The notes under the pieces are model-generated. The model had not been told where the DNA came from. It saw only the letters and a list, made by a program, of their open reading frames with translations, and made no database searches. Source: Methanobacteriota archaeon (GTDB lineage: Archaea; Thermoplasmatota; Thermoplasmata; RBG-16-68-12). From it: a stretch of 15,548 bases of DNA. The first letter of the stretch is position 1. Each line of letters opens with the position of its first letter. The translations under genes and the position numbers were made by a program. The stretch spans positions 1 to 15,548 of the forward strand of contig VBMM01000174.1 in assembly GCA_005878415.1 (NCBI GenBank), given 5' to 3'. Positions 1 to 8,225 of the stretch are shown here, one piece after another.

Positions 1-317
1 AGGCTCACGATGTCGACCCCCGCATCGCCGAGGCGGCGGGCGAGGCTCGCCAGCGCGCCCGGCCGGTCGTCGAGGCGGACCACCAGGACCGTTCGGCTCG
101 AGCACGCATACCCCCGCTTCGTCAGCGCCTCCCGCGCCTGCATCGGCTGGTTCGCGACGAGGCTCATGTAGGATCGTCCGCCGGTGGACTCCGCGCTGAT
201 CGCGTCGATGTTGATTCCGGCTTCGCCGAGGATCGCCGCAAGTTTCGCGAGCTCCCCCGGCTTGTCGGGAACGTCGACATCGAGCTGGATCACGAGGGTC
301 GACCCCGGCAGGCGCAT
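1..317 (-). CDS. Two-ACT-domain protein, N-terminal part (runs off the window)
   Basis: Reading the minus strand from the ATG at 315-317 gives an open frame to the window edge, about 105 residues with no stop. It begins MRLPGSTLVIQLDVDVPDKP. The motif DVPDKPGELAKLAAILGEAG followed by INIDAIS is a textbook ACT-domain first strand and helix. A second copy, RLDDRPGALASLARRLGDAG then VDIVSL, starts about 75 residues later. ACT domains bind small ligands, mostly amino acids, and regulate metabolic enzymes or act alone. Tandem ACT proteins of this size are common stand-alone regulators in archaea. The gene diverges from the VOC protein across about 85 bases. Its 3' end is outside the window, so a downstream catalytic domain cannot be excluded. 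Domain identity is firm from the motifs; ligand and target are unknown. Confidence 0.8.
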   Translation of the reverse strand, partial: MRLPGSTLVIQLDVDVPDKPGELAKLAAILGEAGINIDAISAESTGGRSYMSLVANQPMQAREALTKRGYACSSRTVLVVRLDDRPGALASLARRLGDAGVDIVS

Positions 318-365
318 GGCGTTCCCACGTTACAAGGGTTCCGCGCCGTCGCTCGGCGGCGGAGC

Positions 366-372
366 GCTTATC
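366..372 (+). promoter_or_regulatory. Possible TATA box of the VOC gene
   Basis: GCTTATC stands out in a GC-rich stretch, centred about 34 bases before the ATG at 403. That spacing would give a very short leader, as is common in archaea. No ribosome-binding site precedes the ATG, which fits near-leaderless initiation. The match to a TATA box is weak. Confidence 0.35.
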
Positions 373-402
373 GCGGCCGGCCCGCTTGACCGAGCGATTC
401 CC

Positions 403-810
403 ATGCGGTACCGTCTGGCGTACGTCGGGATCCAGGTGCAGGACATGGACCGATCGATCCGCTTCTACACATCCGCGCTCGGGATGCGCTTGGGCCGGCG
501 ACAATCGGTCCCCGAGACGGGGGGCGAGTGGGCCGAACTCCACAGTGCTGGATCGAAGCAGGTCCTGGAGTTGAACTGGTACCCGGAGGGCTCACGGTTC
601 TTCAAGGGGCCGTACCGCCACGGGGATGAACTCGACCACATCGCGTTCGAGTGCGAGGACGTCGACGCGGCGTACCGCGAACTCCTCGCGTCGGGGGCGC
701 GCGCTGGCCACCCGCCTTTCGAAGAGGGCCGGTCGATCCTCGCCTACGTCGTGGATCCCGACGGAGTCTGGATCGAGCTGTGCGCACCTTCCTCTGGGCC
801 CGGCGGATGA
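403..810 (+). CDS. Glyoxalase/bleomycin-resistance (VOC) fold protein
   Basis: 135 residues, starting MRYRLAYVGIQVQDMDRS. It has the paired beta-alpha-beta-beta-beta modules of the vicinal oxygen chelate fold. Module 1 holds VGIQVQDMDRSIRFYTSALG. Module 2 holds DELDHIAFECEDVDAAYREL and ends DPDGVWIELCAPS. By alignment from memory with glyoxalase I, the ligands in VLEL (Glu), LDHIAF (His) and WIEL (Glu) are present, but the first His is Tyr (RLAYVGI). Metal binding may therefore be altered and the reaction is unknown; lactoylglutathione lyase-like or methylmalonyl-CoA epimerase-like activities are both possible. The frame is open upstream to 184, but that part lies antisense to the ACT gene and has no family similarity, so I start at 403. 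Its last 67 bases overlap the convergent synthetase gene. Confidence 0.8.
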   Translation: MRYRLAYVGIQVQDMDRSIRFYTSALGMRLGRRQSVPETGGEWAELHSAGSKQVLELNWYPEGSRFFKGPYRHGDELDHIAFECEDVDAAYRELLASGARAGHPPFEEGRSILAYVVDPDGVWIELCAPSSGPGG

Positions 811-2927
811 GGGGGCTTCACGTCCGGGCCGAGGACGATCCGAGCGTCGACGGCGCGATAGCCGTCTCCTTTCCGAAGCGCGACGACGGGATTGAGGTCG
901 ATCTCCTGGATCGACTCGAAGTCGAGGACGAGTTGGGAGAGACGCAGGACGGCATCCACGAGCGCGTCGACATCGCTCGGCGGCTCGCCCCGCACGCCTT
1001 CCAGGAGGGGATACGTCCGGATGGACTCGATCATCCGCCGCGCGTCTCGATCCGTGAGCGGCGGCAGCCCGAACGCAACGTCCTTCAGGTATTCCACGTA
1101 GATTCCGCCGAGGCCGAAGACGAGGAACGGCCCGTAGACCTTGTCGCGGGTCATCCCGAGGATGACTTCCTTGCCGCCTCGCACGAACTCCTGCACGACG
1201 TACCCGTCGAACGCCGTCCGGGCTTCGCGAAGTCGGTCCCGCACTTGAGTCGCGCCTTCGAGCAGGTCTTTCTCCGTGCGGACGTCCAAGATGACGGCGC
1301 GGAGGTCGGTCTTGTGGACCAAGCCCGGCCCCGTGGCCTTCAGGACGACCGGATATCCGATGTCCTTCGCGGCCGCGGGCAGCGGGTCGACGTCGGCGAC
1401 GAACCTGCTCCGCGCGATCCGGATCCCGTACGCGTCGAGGACGTCGAGCGCTTCCGCATCGCGGAGCCTCGTGCGTCCCTCGTCTTGTGCACGCCGGAGA
1501 ATTCCGGCGGCCCGCTTCCGATCGACCGGGAACGTCCGCGTTTCCCCGTCCTCGCGCGCCCGGTATTTCGCGTACCGGTACATCCCGCCGAGGGCGCGGG
1601 CCGCGCTCTCCGGGAAGAGGTACGACGGCACGCTGTGCTTCACGAGCTCCGCGAACCCCGGACTCTCCTCGGTGCGTCCGAGGAAGTTGCAGAGGACCGG
1701 CTTCCCACGTTGCGCCGCCGTCTGCCAGATCGCGCGCGCGACCTCGACTTCGTCGACTCGAACCGGCGGCACGTAGATGGCGATCGCGGCGTCGACGGCG
1801 TCGTCGCGGAGGACCGCGTCGAGTGCCCTCCGATAGTCGTCGAGGCTCGCCTGGGGCGTCAAGTCGATCGGATTCCGAAGCGAGGCCTCCGGGGGCGCCC
1901 ACGTGCGCATGAACTCGACCGTCCCCGCGTCGAGTTCTGCGAGGCGAAGGCCTTGTGCCACGAGTTCGTCGACGCACATGATCGCCGGCCCTCCGGCGTC
2001 CGAGACGACGGCGACCCGGTTTCCGCGAGGGAGGGGCTGTAGGGAGAACGCCATCGCGTTGTCGAACAGCTCCTCGATGGAGTTCGCCCGGAGCACGCCG
2101 GTCTGGTTGAACACCGCCTCCGCGGCCAGATCCGAGCCACCGAGGGAACCCGTGTGAGAGACGGCCGCGCGGCTCCCCGCTTCCGAGCGGCCCGACTTCA
2201 CCGCGATGATCGGCTTCCGTTTCGTGACATCCCGCGCGATTCGCACGAAGTTGACCGGGTTCCCGAAGTTCTCGATATACGCGAGGATCGTCTTCGTCTG
2301 CCCGTCGTCCTGCCACATCGCGAGGAGGTCGTTGAGGCTGACCTGGGCCTTGTTTCCGAGCGAACAGAACTTCGCGAAGCCGATGCCGAGCGACTTCGCG
2401 TGGTCCAAGATCGCGATCCCGAGAGCCCCGCTCTGGGAGACCAGCGAGATGTCCCCCCGTAGAGGGGGTGTGGGCGCGAACGTCGCGTCCATGCGGACCT
2501 CCGGGTCCGTGTTGATCACGCCCATGCAGTTCGGGCCGATCATCGTCATCCGGTACTGGCGGCAGAGGGCGAGCAGGCGCTCCTCCCGTTCGATCCCCGC
2601 TCCGCCGACTTCACGGAAGCCTGCCGTGATCACGACGAGCCCCGGGACCCCTTTCTTCCCGCACTCCTCGACGGCGGCGAGGGCGACCTCCGCCGGCACC
2701 GAGATGATCGCGAGGTCGACGGGATCCGGGATCGACAGCACGCTCGGGTAGGTGCGGATGCCGTGGATGCTCGTGGCTTTCGGATTCACCGGATAGAGGG
2801 TCCCCTGGTACTCGTTCACGATCAGGTTGCGGAGGACCGCGTAGCCGATCTTCGCTCGGTGGCGGGACGCGCCGATCACTGCGATGGACGTCGGGGAGAA
2901 GATTGGGTCGAGGCCTTCGCGGCTCAC
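744..2927 (-). CDS. ADP-forming acyl-CoA (acetate-CoA ligase type) synthetase, fused alpha-beta
   Basis: 727 residues from a GTG start. Catalyses reversible acyl-CoA + ADP + phosphate to acid + CoA + ATP, the archaeal way of conserving energy from acyl-CoA. The order is a CoA-binding Rossmann domain (PTSIAVIGASR, residues 12-22), succinyl-CoA-ligase-like domains (SLVSQSGALG 161-170) with the phosphorylated-His loop AVSHTGSLGG (His258), then an ATP-grasp half (about 468-700) with GYPVVLKATGPGLVHKTD (His538) and the metal-binding end IQEIDLNPV (673-681). Both swinging-His sites known from the ACD family are present. The usual glycines after HKTD are replaced (HKTDLRAV). A Pro/Ser-rich tail after residue 700 lies partly in the overlap with the VOC gene. 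It is divergent from the surface-protein gene. Acyl substrate cannot be read from sequence; a protein acetyltransferase-associated or pseudo-enzyme role is less likely. Confidence 0.9.
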   Translation of the reverse strand: MSREGLDPIFSPTSIAVIGASRHRAKIGYAVLRNLIVNEYQGTLYPVNPKATSIHGIRTYPSVLSIPDPVDLAIISVPAEVALAAVEECGKKGVPGLVVITAGFREVGGAGIEREERLLALCRQYRMTMIGPNCMGVINTDPEVRMDATFAPTPPLRGDISLVSQSGALGIAILDHAKSLGIGFAKFCSLGNKAQVSLNDLLAMWQDDGQTKTILAYIENFGNPVNFVRIARDVTKRKPIIAVKSGRSEAGSRAAVSHTGSLGGSDLAAEAVFNQTGVLRANSIEELFDNAMAFSLQPLPRGNRVAVVSDAGGPAIMCVDELVAQGLRLAELDAGTVEFMRTWAPPEASLRNPIDLTPQASLDDYRRALDAVLRDDAVDAAIAIYVPPVRVDEVEVARAIWQTAAQRGKPVLCNFLGRTEESPGFAELVKHSVPSYLFPESAARALGGMYRYAKYRAREDGETRTFPVDRKRAAGILRRAQDEGRTRLRDAEALDVLDAYGIRIARSRFVADVDPLPAAAKDIGYPVVLKATGPGLVHKTDLRAVILDVRTEKDLLEGATQVRDRLREARTAFDGYVVQEFVRGGKEVILGMTRDKVYGPFLVFGLGGIYVEYLKDVAFGLPPLTDRDARRMIESIRTYPLLEGVRGEPPSDVDALVDAVLRLSQLVLDFESIQEIDLNPVVALRKGDGYRAVDARIVLGPDVKPPHPPGPEEGAHSSIQTPSGSTT

Positions 2928-3003
2928 GCAGCGCGAACTTCCCCGGTCGTAATGAAACTTGTCGCATCCGAAAGGCGACTACGCCGGTCCCAGCCCACGA
3001 TAG

Positions 3004-3021
3004 GTTATCGCACACGATAAC
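3004..3021. promoter_or_regulatory. Perfect inverted repeat, candidate operator between divergent genes
   Basis: GTTATCG, four bases CACA, then CGATAAC: a perfect 7-base inverted repeat. A further half-site CGATA sits just upstream at 2998-3002. It lies between the divergent synthetase and surface-protein genes, 12 bases before the likely TATA box of the latter. Its placement suits a dimeric regulator. The half-site recurs upstream of two other plus-strand units (8094 and 9498). Confidence 0.45.
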
Positions 3022-3033
3022 GGCGGCACGCGG

Positions 3034-3042
3034 ATAATATAT
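3034..3042 (+). promoter_or_regulatory. TATA box, likely for the surface-protein gene
   Basis: ATAATATAT is the most AT-rich run in the intergenic region and a good archaeal TATA box. Transcription would start near 3065, giving a leader of about 40 bases before the ATG at 3103. GGGAG at 3087-3091 is a weak, rather distant ribosome-binding site. Confidence 0.6.
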
Positions 3043-3102
3043 CGTCGGGGGAAACGGGGGGGCGTTCCGCCGGCCCCTTTCGGCCCGGGAGCCATCGTCC
3101 AC

Positions 3103-6100
3103 ATGCGCCCCCACGATTCCCGCTCGGCTCCGCGAAGCATCGCCCTCGCCCTCGTCCTCATCGGTGTGGCATGGGGCGTCCTCGTGTTCACCGCCCCGTC
3201 GGTCGCCGCGACGCACTACGTCCGGGGACTCATCACGGTGGATACGGTCTGGGGCAACGATGCCAACGACACGACGTACGTCGTGATGCGGGACGTGACG
3301 GTCCGAGCGCCCGCGAAGCTGACGATCCAACCGGGGACGACCGTCAAGTTCGACCCGGGCACGCATCTGTTCATCAACGGCTCTCTCGTCGCCGACGGCA
3401 CGTCCGGGAAGCTCATCACGTTCGGGCCAAACAATACGGCCTCCGTGTTTCCGTGGGCGGGCGTGCAATTCAACTCGAGCTCGTCGGGCTCAGTCTCCTG
3501 GTCAACATTCGACCGCGCCGATCGCGCGGTCACGGCGCTCTCAAGCTCTCCGTCCCTGCACGACAATACGGTCATCCAGGCGGGCGTTGGCTTCGCCCTC
3601 GTGTCCTCTGGTAGCGATGTCTCACACAACACAATCCGGCGGGCGGCCGCGTTCGGCATCTACATGAACGCCTCGAGCGGCACGGTCGACGGGAACGTGA
3701 TCAATGGGACCGCTGTGGCGATTGACGTTGAGCAGCCATCGACGCCGACGATTTCCGCGAATACGATTACCAACGTCAGCGGCGCATTCGCGGTCGGGAT
3801 CCTGATTTCCCGCGCGACTGCGGACGTTTCGTCGAACGTCATCACCGGGATCCAGGGAGCCCGCGGGGGAAACGCGATCGTGCCGGGAACCGATGGCCAG
3901 AACGGGGCGATTGCCTTCGGGATTTACGTGACGGGCGCGCCCTCCGCCTCGATTATCGGGAACACGATCGACACAATCGTCGGCGGCCGGGGCGGAGACG
4001 GCGCGGCGAACTCGGGTGGCTTGGCCGGCCGAGGAGGGAATGGCGGCGCCGCGGCGGGCATCGTCGTCGTCGCCACCCCTAACGTCCTCGTGCAAGCGAA
4101 CTCGGTCACCGGCGTCAGTGGGGGTCGCGGCGGCACGGGCGGCGGAAGCGGCACTACGAGCGTCGGCGGCCGCGGCGGGGATGCGGGGACGGCGGTCGCC
4201 GTCGAGATCGCCTTCGCCAACGTCGTCGGTCAGGTCGAGCGGAACCAGATCACGATCGTGAGCGGAGGCATCGGCGGCTCGGGCGGACACGGTGTCGCTA
4301 CAGATGGGAACGGCGGCTTTGGCGGGGATGCGTACGGCGTCTTCCTGTTTTCCGTCGCGCAATCGAACGCGACGTCGAACACCGTCCAGGTCCTTCGCGG
4401 TGGCCTGGGGGGCAACACGAGTTCGAACGGCGCCGGCACGGGCTTCGGGGCGGCGGGCGGCGGCGCGACCGGGATCGAAGCCTTGTCCGTCATCCGGTCT
4501 GCCGACTTCGATTCAAACATCATCTCAACGCTGACGGGCGGCGACGGAGGCCGCGGAGTCCGCGGCGGTCATGGCGGCAACGCCACCGCAGCGGTGGCCC
4601 TCGGGAACAACGACGCGGCGTTCAACGCCACCGCACTCACGGGGAACGACGTTCAGGCCGTCACCGGCGGCGCGGGGGGGATCGGAGCGCTGTTCGGCGG
4701 CAACGGGGGCAGCGCCGCAGGACTTGCGCCGATCCTCGTGACGCCAACCCTCGTGTCGAATTCGATCGCCACGCTCCAGGGAGGCAAGGGCGGGGACGCG
4801 GTGGATGGCAACGACGGTGGCCGCGGGGGCGATGCGATCGGCATCATCGGCGGCTTCGTCGCGAATGGATGGTCCTCGGGCGACTCGATTTCCGGCGTCA
4901 CGAAAGGGGGCGTCGGTGCGGGTCCGCCGGCCCAGGTTTCCTACGCGGACGGCGTCTACATCCTAGGAAACGCGACGTTCACATCGCGCCTGACGATCGA
5001 CAACGGGACGTTCACATCCGTCGGCAGTTACGACTTCTACGTTGACAACTACACCGAGGCCGTCGCCCTGAACACGCCGTTTGCGACGCATTCCGTCCAG
5101 GCTGCAGGCAACCTGACGGTCCGAAACTTCCTCGAGGTCGACGTCTACTGGCCGAACGCACTGACGCTCGTCGCGGGGGCGCACATCCTCGTGGACGACA
5201 ACGGGTCGCCGATCTGGGATGCGTCGACGACGAGCGGAATCCAGTCTTGGATCCTGGTGACGGACCGGCGGTACATCAACTCGAACGCGGCGACGGACAA
5301 CCGCACGACGGTCAAGGTCAGCTATGGGTCTTACGGCTTCCAAAACAATCCGCGCGGGGTCGACATGGCGACGAGCCACCCCGAGGCGTTCGTCATGATC
5401 GACCGGGATGCTCCGACGTCCGCGGCGAGCGCGCTTCCGGCGTACGAGAACTCGCGGACGTTCTCCGTCGGGTATTCGGCGAGCGACGGAAACGGGACCG
5501 GCGTGGCGAACGTCACCCTGTGGTACCGCACCGGCGGGAGCGCCACGTGGACGTCGTACGCCACGCAATCGGGCAACATCGGCCAATTCAGCTTCACCGC
5601 CGCCGCCGACGGGACCTACGAATTTGCGACCACGGCCATCGACCTCGCAGGCAATGCGGAGGCGACCCCCGGGGCGAACGACACCTGGACGATCGTCGAC
5701 ACGGTCCGGCCGGGTTCCCATGTCGACCCGCTGCCGGCGTACGAGACCTCGAGTTCCTTCCTCGTGTCGTGGTCTCCCGACCCCGGGGTCACGGACATCG
5801 CCACGTTCACGATCCAATACTTCACCGGGGGCGGCTGGGTGAACTGGCTCGTCAACACCCCGTCGACGTCGGGGACGTTCAACGCGGGCGCGCAAGGCGT
5901 GTACGCGTTCCGCTCGATTGCGACGGATGCGGCGGGCAACGTCGAGGTGCCGCCCGCGGGCAACGACACGTGGACAATCGTCGACACGGTCCTGCCGTTC
6001 TCGCACACGCGGGCCCTGAGCCCCTACCAGACGTCCACGAGCTTCGCGGTCGCTTGGGAGCCGCTGGAAGGCACGATGGATATCGCGACCTTCGAGATCG

Positions 6101-7416
6101 ACGTCCGGGATAACGGGGGCGGGTGGACGATCTGGATTCCGTCGACGTCCGCGGTGGCGGCGACCTTCGCTTCAGGGGTGGACGGGCACACCTACGAATT
6201 CCGATCCCTCGCGACGGACCGCGCGGGGAACCGCGAACTCCCGCTGTCCGGCAACGATTCGTGGACGATCGTCGACATGACGGCCCCGGATTCGTCGATG
6301 ATCCGCCTCCCGGCGTACGAGAATGTGCTGCAGTTCACGATCTCCTGGGGTCCCGTGGCCGGGACCTCGGACATCGCTGCGTACCGTGTGCAATCGAAGG
6401 ACGGTGCGGGCGCTTGGACGGATTTCGCGGGATACACGGACACGACGGCGACGAGCGCCTCCTTCGTCGGCGCGGACGCCCACGTCTACGCCTTCCGCAC
6501 GATCGCCCGCGACCGGGCCGGGAACGTCGAGCCGACGCCCGCCGTCAACGACACTTGGACAATCGTCGACGTCACGCGTCCCTACGTGACCGCGACGGAG
6601 CCGATCGGCGCGAACACCAACACGACGCCGCTGATTCGAGTCACGTTCAGCGAGCCGATGGACCAAAGCGCGGTCCAACAGGCCTTCTCGATTACGCCTG
6701 ATATCAACGGCATGTTTACTTGGAGCGCCGACTCTCGAGTCGTGACGTTTACACCCGCCCGCGAGCTCCAGGCGGGCACGCCGTATTTCGTCGTGATCGT
6801 CACGGGTGCCAGGGATCTGGCAGGCAACTCGATGCTCCAAGCCAAGAGTTTCGGCTTCACGACGGCATCCGCCAGCCTGACGCTCTCCGACTTCTGGTGG
6901 GTCCTCCTGGTCGTTGGGGCGGTGGTCGGCGGGACCCTGTTCCTCGTCATGCGGCGCCGGGCCGCCTCCTCTTCGAAGCCCGCGCCGGCCACGTCCGCCA
7001 AGAAAGGGAGCGAGGCGATCCTCGAAGACGTCTTCCTGCTCTACCACCGGGACGGCTTGCTGATCAAGCACGAGACCCGTCGCCTGCGGCCCGACATCGA
7101 CACGGACATCCTGAGCGGCATGCTCACGGCGGTCCAGGCGTTCGTCAAGGACGCCCTGCGCGGCGACGACTCGGGGGACCTGAACGAGATGACCGTGGGT
7201 CACATGCACATCCTGATCGGCCGCGGGAAGTGGCTCGTCCTGGCCGCTCGCATCGAAGGCGATGGCTCGGAATCGTGGACGGACCAGATCCAGCGGTGCA
7301 TCCAGGACATGGAAGACCACCACTGGGACCAGCTCGAGGACTGGGATGGCGATATGGCCCTCGCGGGCGTCCTGGCCCCGTACGTCAAGAAGTTGATCCG
7401 CGGCGAGTACGCGTGA
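3103..7416 (+). CDS. Membrane-anchored surface protein: beta-helix, Gly-rich loops, four Ig-like repeats, SbsA-like Ig, cytoplasmic domain
   Basis: 1437 residues. A signal peptide (basic start, hydrophobic 13-30, cleavage near SVAA, 34-37) leads to right-handed beta-helix (NosD/PbH1) repeats to about 600, with recurring N-x-I/V rungs such as SHNTIRRA and SANTITNV. From about 249 to 580 Gly-rich loops are inserted. Four tandem Ig/FN3-like units follow at 767-865, 866-960, 961-1057 and 1058-1155, most ending NDTWTIVD. Residues 1156-1258 resemble an SbsA bacterial-Ig domain (RVTFSEPMDQSAV). A single membrane span lies at about 1264-1286, then MRRRA. The C-terminal 130 residues (EDVFLLYHRDGLLIKHETRR to the end) are cytoplasmic. 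They look like a small alpha/beta, roadblock/longin-like domain, which I infer and do not prove. Likely role: surface adhesin or sensor. No protease or polysaccharide-lyase active site was recognised. Confidence 0.85.
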   Translation: MRPHDSRSAPRSIALALVLIGVAWGVLVFTAPSVAATHYVRGLITVDTVWGNDANDTTYVVMRDVTVRAPAKLTIQPGTTVKFDPGTHLFINGSLVADGTSGKLITFGPNNTASVFPWAGVQFNSSSSGSVSWSTFDRADRAVTALSSSPSLHDNTVIQAGVGFALVSSGSDVSHNTIRRAAAFGIYMNASSGTVDGNVINGTAVAIDVEQPSTPTISANTITNVSGAFAVGILISRATADVSSNVITGIQGARGGNAIVPGTDGQNGAIAFGIYVTGAPSASIIGNTIDTIVGGRGGDGAANSGGLAGRGGNGGAAAGIVVVATPNVLVQANSVTGVSGGRGGTGGGSGTTSVGGRGGDAGTAVAVEIAFANVVGQVERNQITIVSGGIGGSGGHGVATDGNGGFGGDAYGVFLFSVAQSNATSNTVQVLRGGLGGNTSSNGAGTGFGAAGGGATGIEALSVIRSADFDSNIISTLTGGDGGRGVRGGHGGNATAAVALGNNDAAFNATALTGNDVQAVTGGAGGIGALFGGNGGSAAGLAPILVTPTLVSNSIATLQGGKGGDAVDGNDGGRGGDAIGIIGGFVANGWSSGDSISGVTKGGVGAGPPAQVSYADGVYILGNATFTSRLTIDNGTFTSVGSYDFYVDNYTEAVALNTPFATHSVQAAGNLTVRNFLEVDVYWPNALTLVAGAHILVDDNGSPIWDASTTSGIQSWILVTDRRYINSNAATDNRTTVKVSYGSYGFQNNPRGVDMATSHPEAFVMIDRDAPTSAASALPAYENSRTFSVGYSASDGNGTGVANVTLWYRTGGSATWTSYATQSGNIGQFSFTAAADGTYEFATTAIDLAGNAEATPGANDTWTIVDTVRPGSHVDPLPAYETSSSFLVSWSPDPGVTDIATFTIQYFTGGGWVNWLVNTPSTSGTFNAGAQGVYAFRSIATDAAGNVEVPPAGNDTWTIVDTVLPFSHTRALSPYQTSTSFAVAWEPLEGTMDIATFEIDVRDNGGGWTIWIPSTSAVAATFASGVDGHTYEFRSLATDRAGNRELPLSGNDSWTIVDMTAPDSSMIRLPAYENVLQFTISWGPVAGTSDIAAYRVQSKDGAGAWTDFAGYTDTTATSASFVGADAHVYAFRTIARDRAGNVEPTPAVNDTWTIVDVTRPYVTATEPIGANTNTTPLIRVTFSEPMDQSAVQQAFSITPDINGMFTWSADSRVVTFTPARELQAGTPYFVVIVTGARDLAGNSMLQAKSFGFTTASASLTLSDFWWVLLVVGAVVGGTLFLVMRRRAASSSKPAPATSAKKGSEAILEDVFLLYHRDGLLIKHETRRLRPDIDTDILSGMLTAVQAFVKDALRGDDSGDLNEMTVGHMHILIGRGKWLVLAARIEGDGSESWTDQIQRCIQDMEDHHWDQLEDWDGDMALAGVLAPYVKKLIRGEYA
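3847..4842 (+). repeat. Gly-rich loop array inside the beta-helix (residues about 249-580)
   Basis: About seven units of roughly 45-55 residues. Each has a beta-helix rung (for example GNTIDTIV, ANSVTGVS, RNQITIVS, SNTVQVLR, SNIISTLT) followed by a GG-rich insert (GGRGGDG, GGRGGTGGGSG, GGIGGSGGHG, GGKGGDAV) and an Ala/Ile/Val strand. The units are degenerate in DNA, so this is an old protein repeat, not a recent tandem duplication. Confidence 0.75.
5401..6567 (+). repeat. Four tandem Ig/FN3-like units of 95-99 residues
   Basis: Units begin at 5401, 5698, 5983 and 6274. Shared landmarks are a P-S/L-x-x-LPAYE-like start, a central W-x-x-W or similar, YxFRSIATDxAGNxE, and the closing NDTWTIVD. 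The last unit ends at 6567, where the SbsA-like domain begins (RPYVTATEP). The even length suggests a stalk lifting the beta-helix from the membrane. Confidence 0.75.
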
Positions 7417-7429
7417 CACGGGTCGAGGC

Positions 7430-8014
7430 TCAGGCCGGCAGCAAAGTCAGGAGCGCCATGACCTCGTCGCCCGGCGATTCCTGCGCACGGGTCTTCGCCG
7501 CGAGACGCTCGAGCTTCCGTCGTGCGTCGTCGAAGATTTCCTGGACCTGCTGAACCGAGTCGCGCCGCCACGGGACGTGGTAGAAGTACGCCCGCCCGAC
7601 CTCGAAATCGACCGTGCCGCGCTCTTGGATCCGTTTGATCGACTCGTTGATCATGCCTTTCAGCATGCCGAGGACCGCGAGCCGGTAGTTCACCTTGTCC
7701 GGATCGGTCAGCCGGTCCCAGATCTGGCTCGAATCGATGCCCGTGGCCGGGATGCGGTAATACTTCTCGACGAGGTTTCCGCGGATCTCGCTCTTCGTCG
7801 GGATGATGAGGTTCGCGTCCAGGAGCTGCGTGATGTGGTGGTGGACCGTTGCGGGGGACAGCGACAGCACTCGTGCGATGTCGGAGATCGACATGTCGCG
7901 TTCCATCAGCAACGTGAGGATTCGAAGGCGGGACGGGTCGCTCAACAGCTTCAGCTGGTCGACGGACACAGCGACGTCGCGGGCGGGGGACGCCTCGGGT
8001 GGTTCCGGCGGCAA
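7430..8014 (-). CDS. ArsR-type winged-helix transcriptional regulator
   Basis: 194 residues from a TTG start; an in-frame stop lies only four codons upstream (8024-8026), so the start cannot be far away. A GTG at codon 16 (VSVDQLKLLSD) is an alternative. Residues 16-85 form a winged helix: LLSDPSRLRILTLLMERDMS, then the recognition helix LSLSPATVHHHITQLLDANL and the wing (TKSEIRGNLVEKYYRI). The rest is mostly helical and carries no Cys metal site, so the effector is unlikely to be a metal bound in classic ArsR style. C-terminal halves of this sort are frequent in archaeal HTH proteins and probably dimerise. It converges with the surface-protein gene (13-base gap). Target genes are unknown; the CGATAAC sites are candidates only by proximity. 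Confidence 0.85.
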   Translation of the reverse strand: MPPEPPEASPARDVAVSVDQLKLLSDPSRLRILTLLMERDMSISDIARVLSLSPATVHHHITQLLDANLIIPTKSEIRGNLVEKYYRIPATGIDSSQIWDRLTDPDKVNYRLAVLGMLKGMINESIKRIQERGTVDFEVGRAYFYHVPWRRDSVQQVQEIFDDARRKLERLAAKTRAQESPGDEVMALLTLLPA

Positions 8015-8061
8015 AGGGACCCCTTATTCGACCTTATCAAAACGTGTCACTGTCGTCAACA

Positions 8062-8071
8062 TACTTAAGTA
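8062..8071. promoter_or_regulatory. Palindromic TATA-like element TACTTAAGTA
   Basis: A perfect 10-base palindrome in an AT-rich patch, 48-57 bases before the regulator start on the minus strand and 59-68 bases before a possible small ORF on the plus strand. Being symmetrical it could serve either direction. On the minus strand it gives a leader of about 25 bases. It could also be an autoregulatory site. Confidence 0.5.
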
Positions 8072-8129
8072 CCGACCTGTCCACGGCGAGTTTCGATAAC
8101 AACGATATCGGCATGCGAGGTGAGCTACG

Positions 8130-8225
8130 ATGAAGATCGTAAAAGAATCCCAGCGGATCGTGCGAAAGGACCCCCCCGTAGTCATGCTCGTGTTCGACGT
8201 CGGGCGGCCAGTCCTGATCCGCTGA
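8130..8225 (+). CDS. Possible 31-residue peptide gene
   Basis: An ATG at 8130 opens 31 codons and a TGA. The start is preceded by GAGGTGA (8117-8123) at a spacing of six, the best ribosome-binding site in this part of the window, and by the TACTTAAGTA element about 60 bases upstream. The peptide begins MKIVKESQRIVRKDPPVV and ends in a short hydrophobic stretch. I recognise no family. A short frame of this length can occur by chance, so the case rests on the ribosome-binding site and promoter. It could instead be the remnant start of a lost gene. Confidence 0.35.
   Translation: MKIVKESQRIVRKDPPVVMLVFDVGRPVLIR

Noticed and set aside
184..402. Upstream extension of the VOC gene to an ATG at 184
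   Set aside because: The extension overlaps the ACT-domain gene on the other strand, has no VOC similarity, and would place 73 odd residues before the fold.
592..2316. 574-codon open frame on the minus strand overlapping the acyl-CoA synthetase in another frame
   Set aside because: The product is Arg/Gly-rich without motifs; the synthetase frame has complete domains and both active-site histidines.
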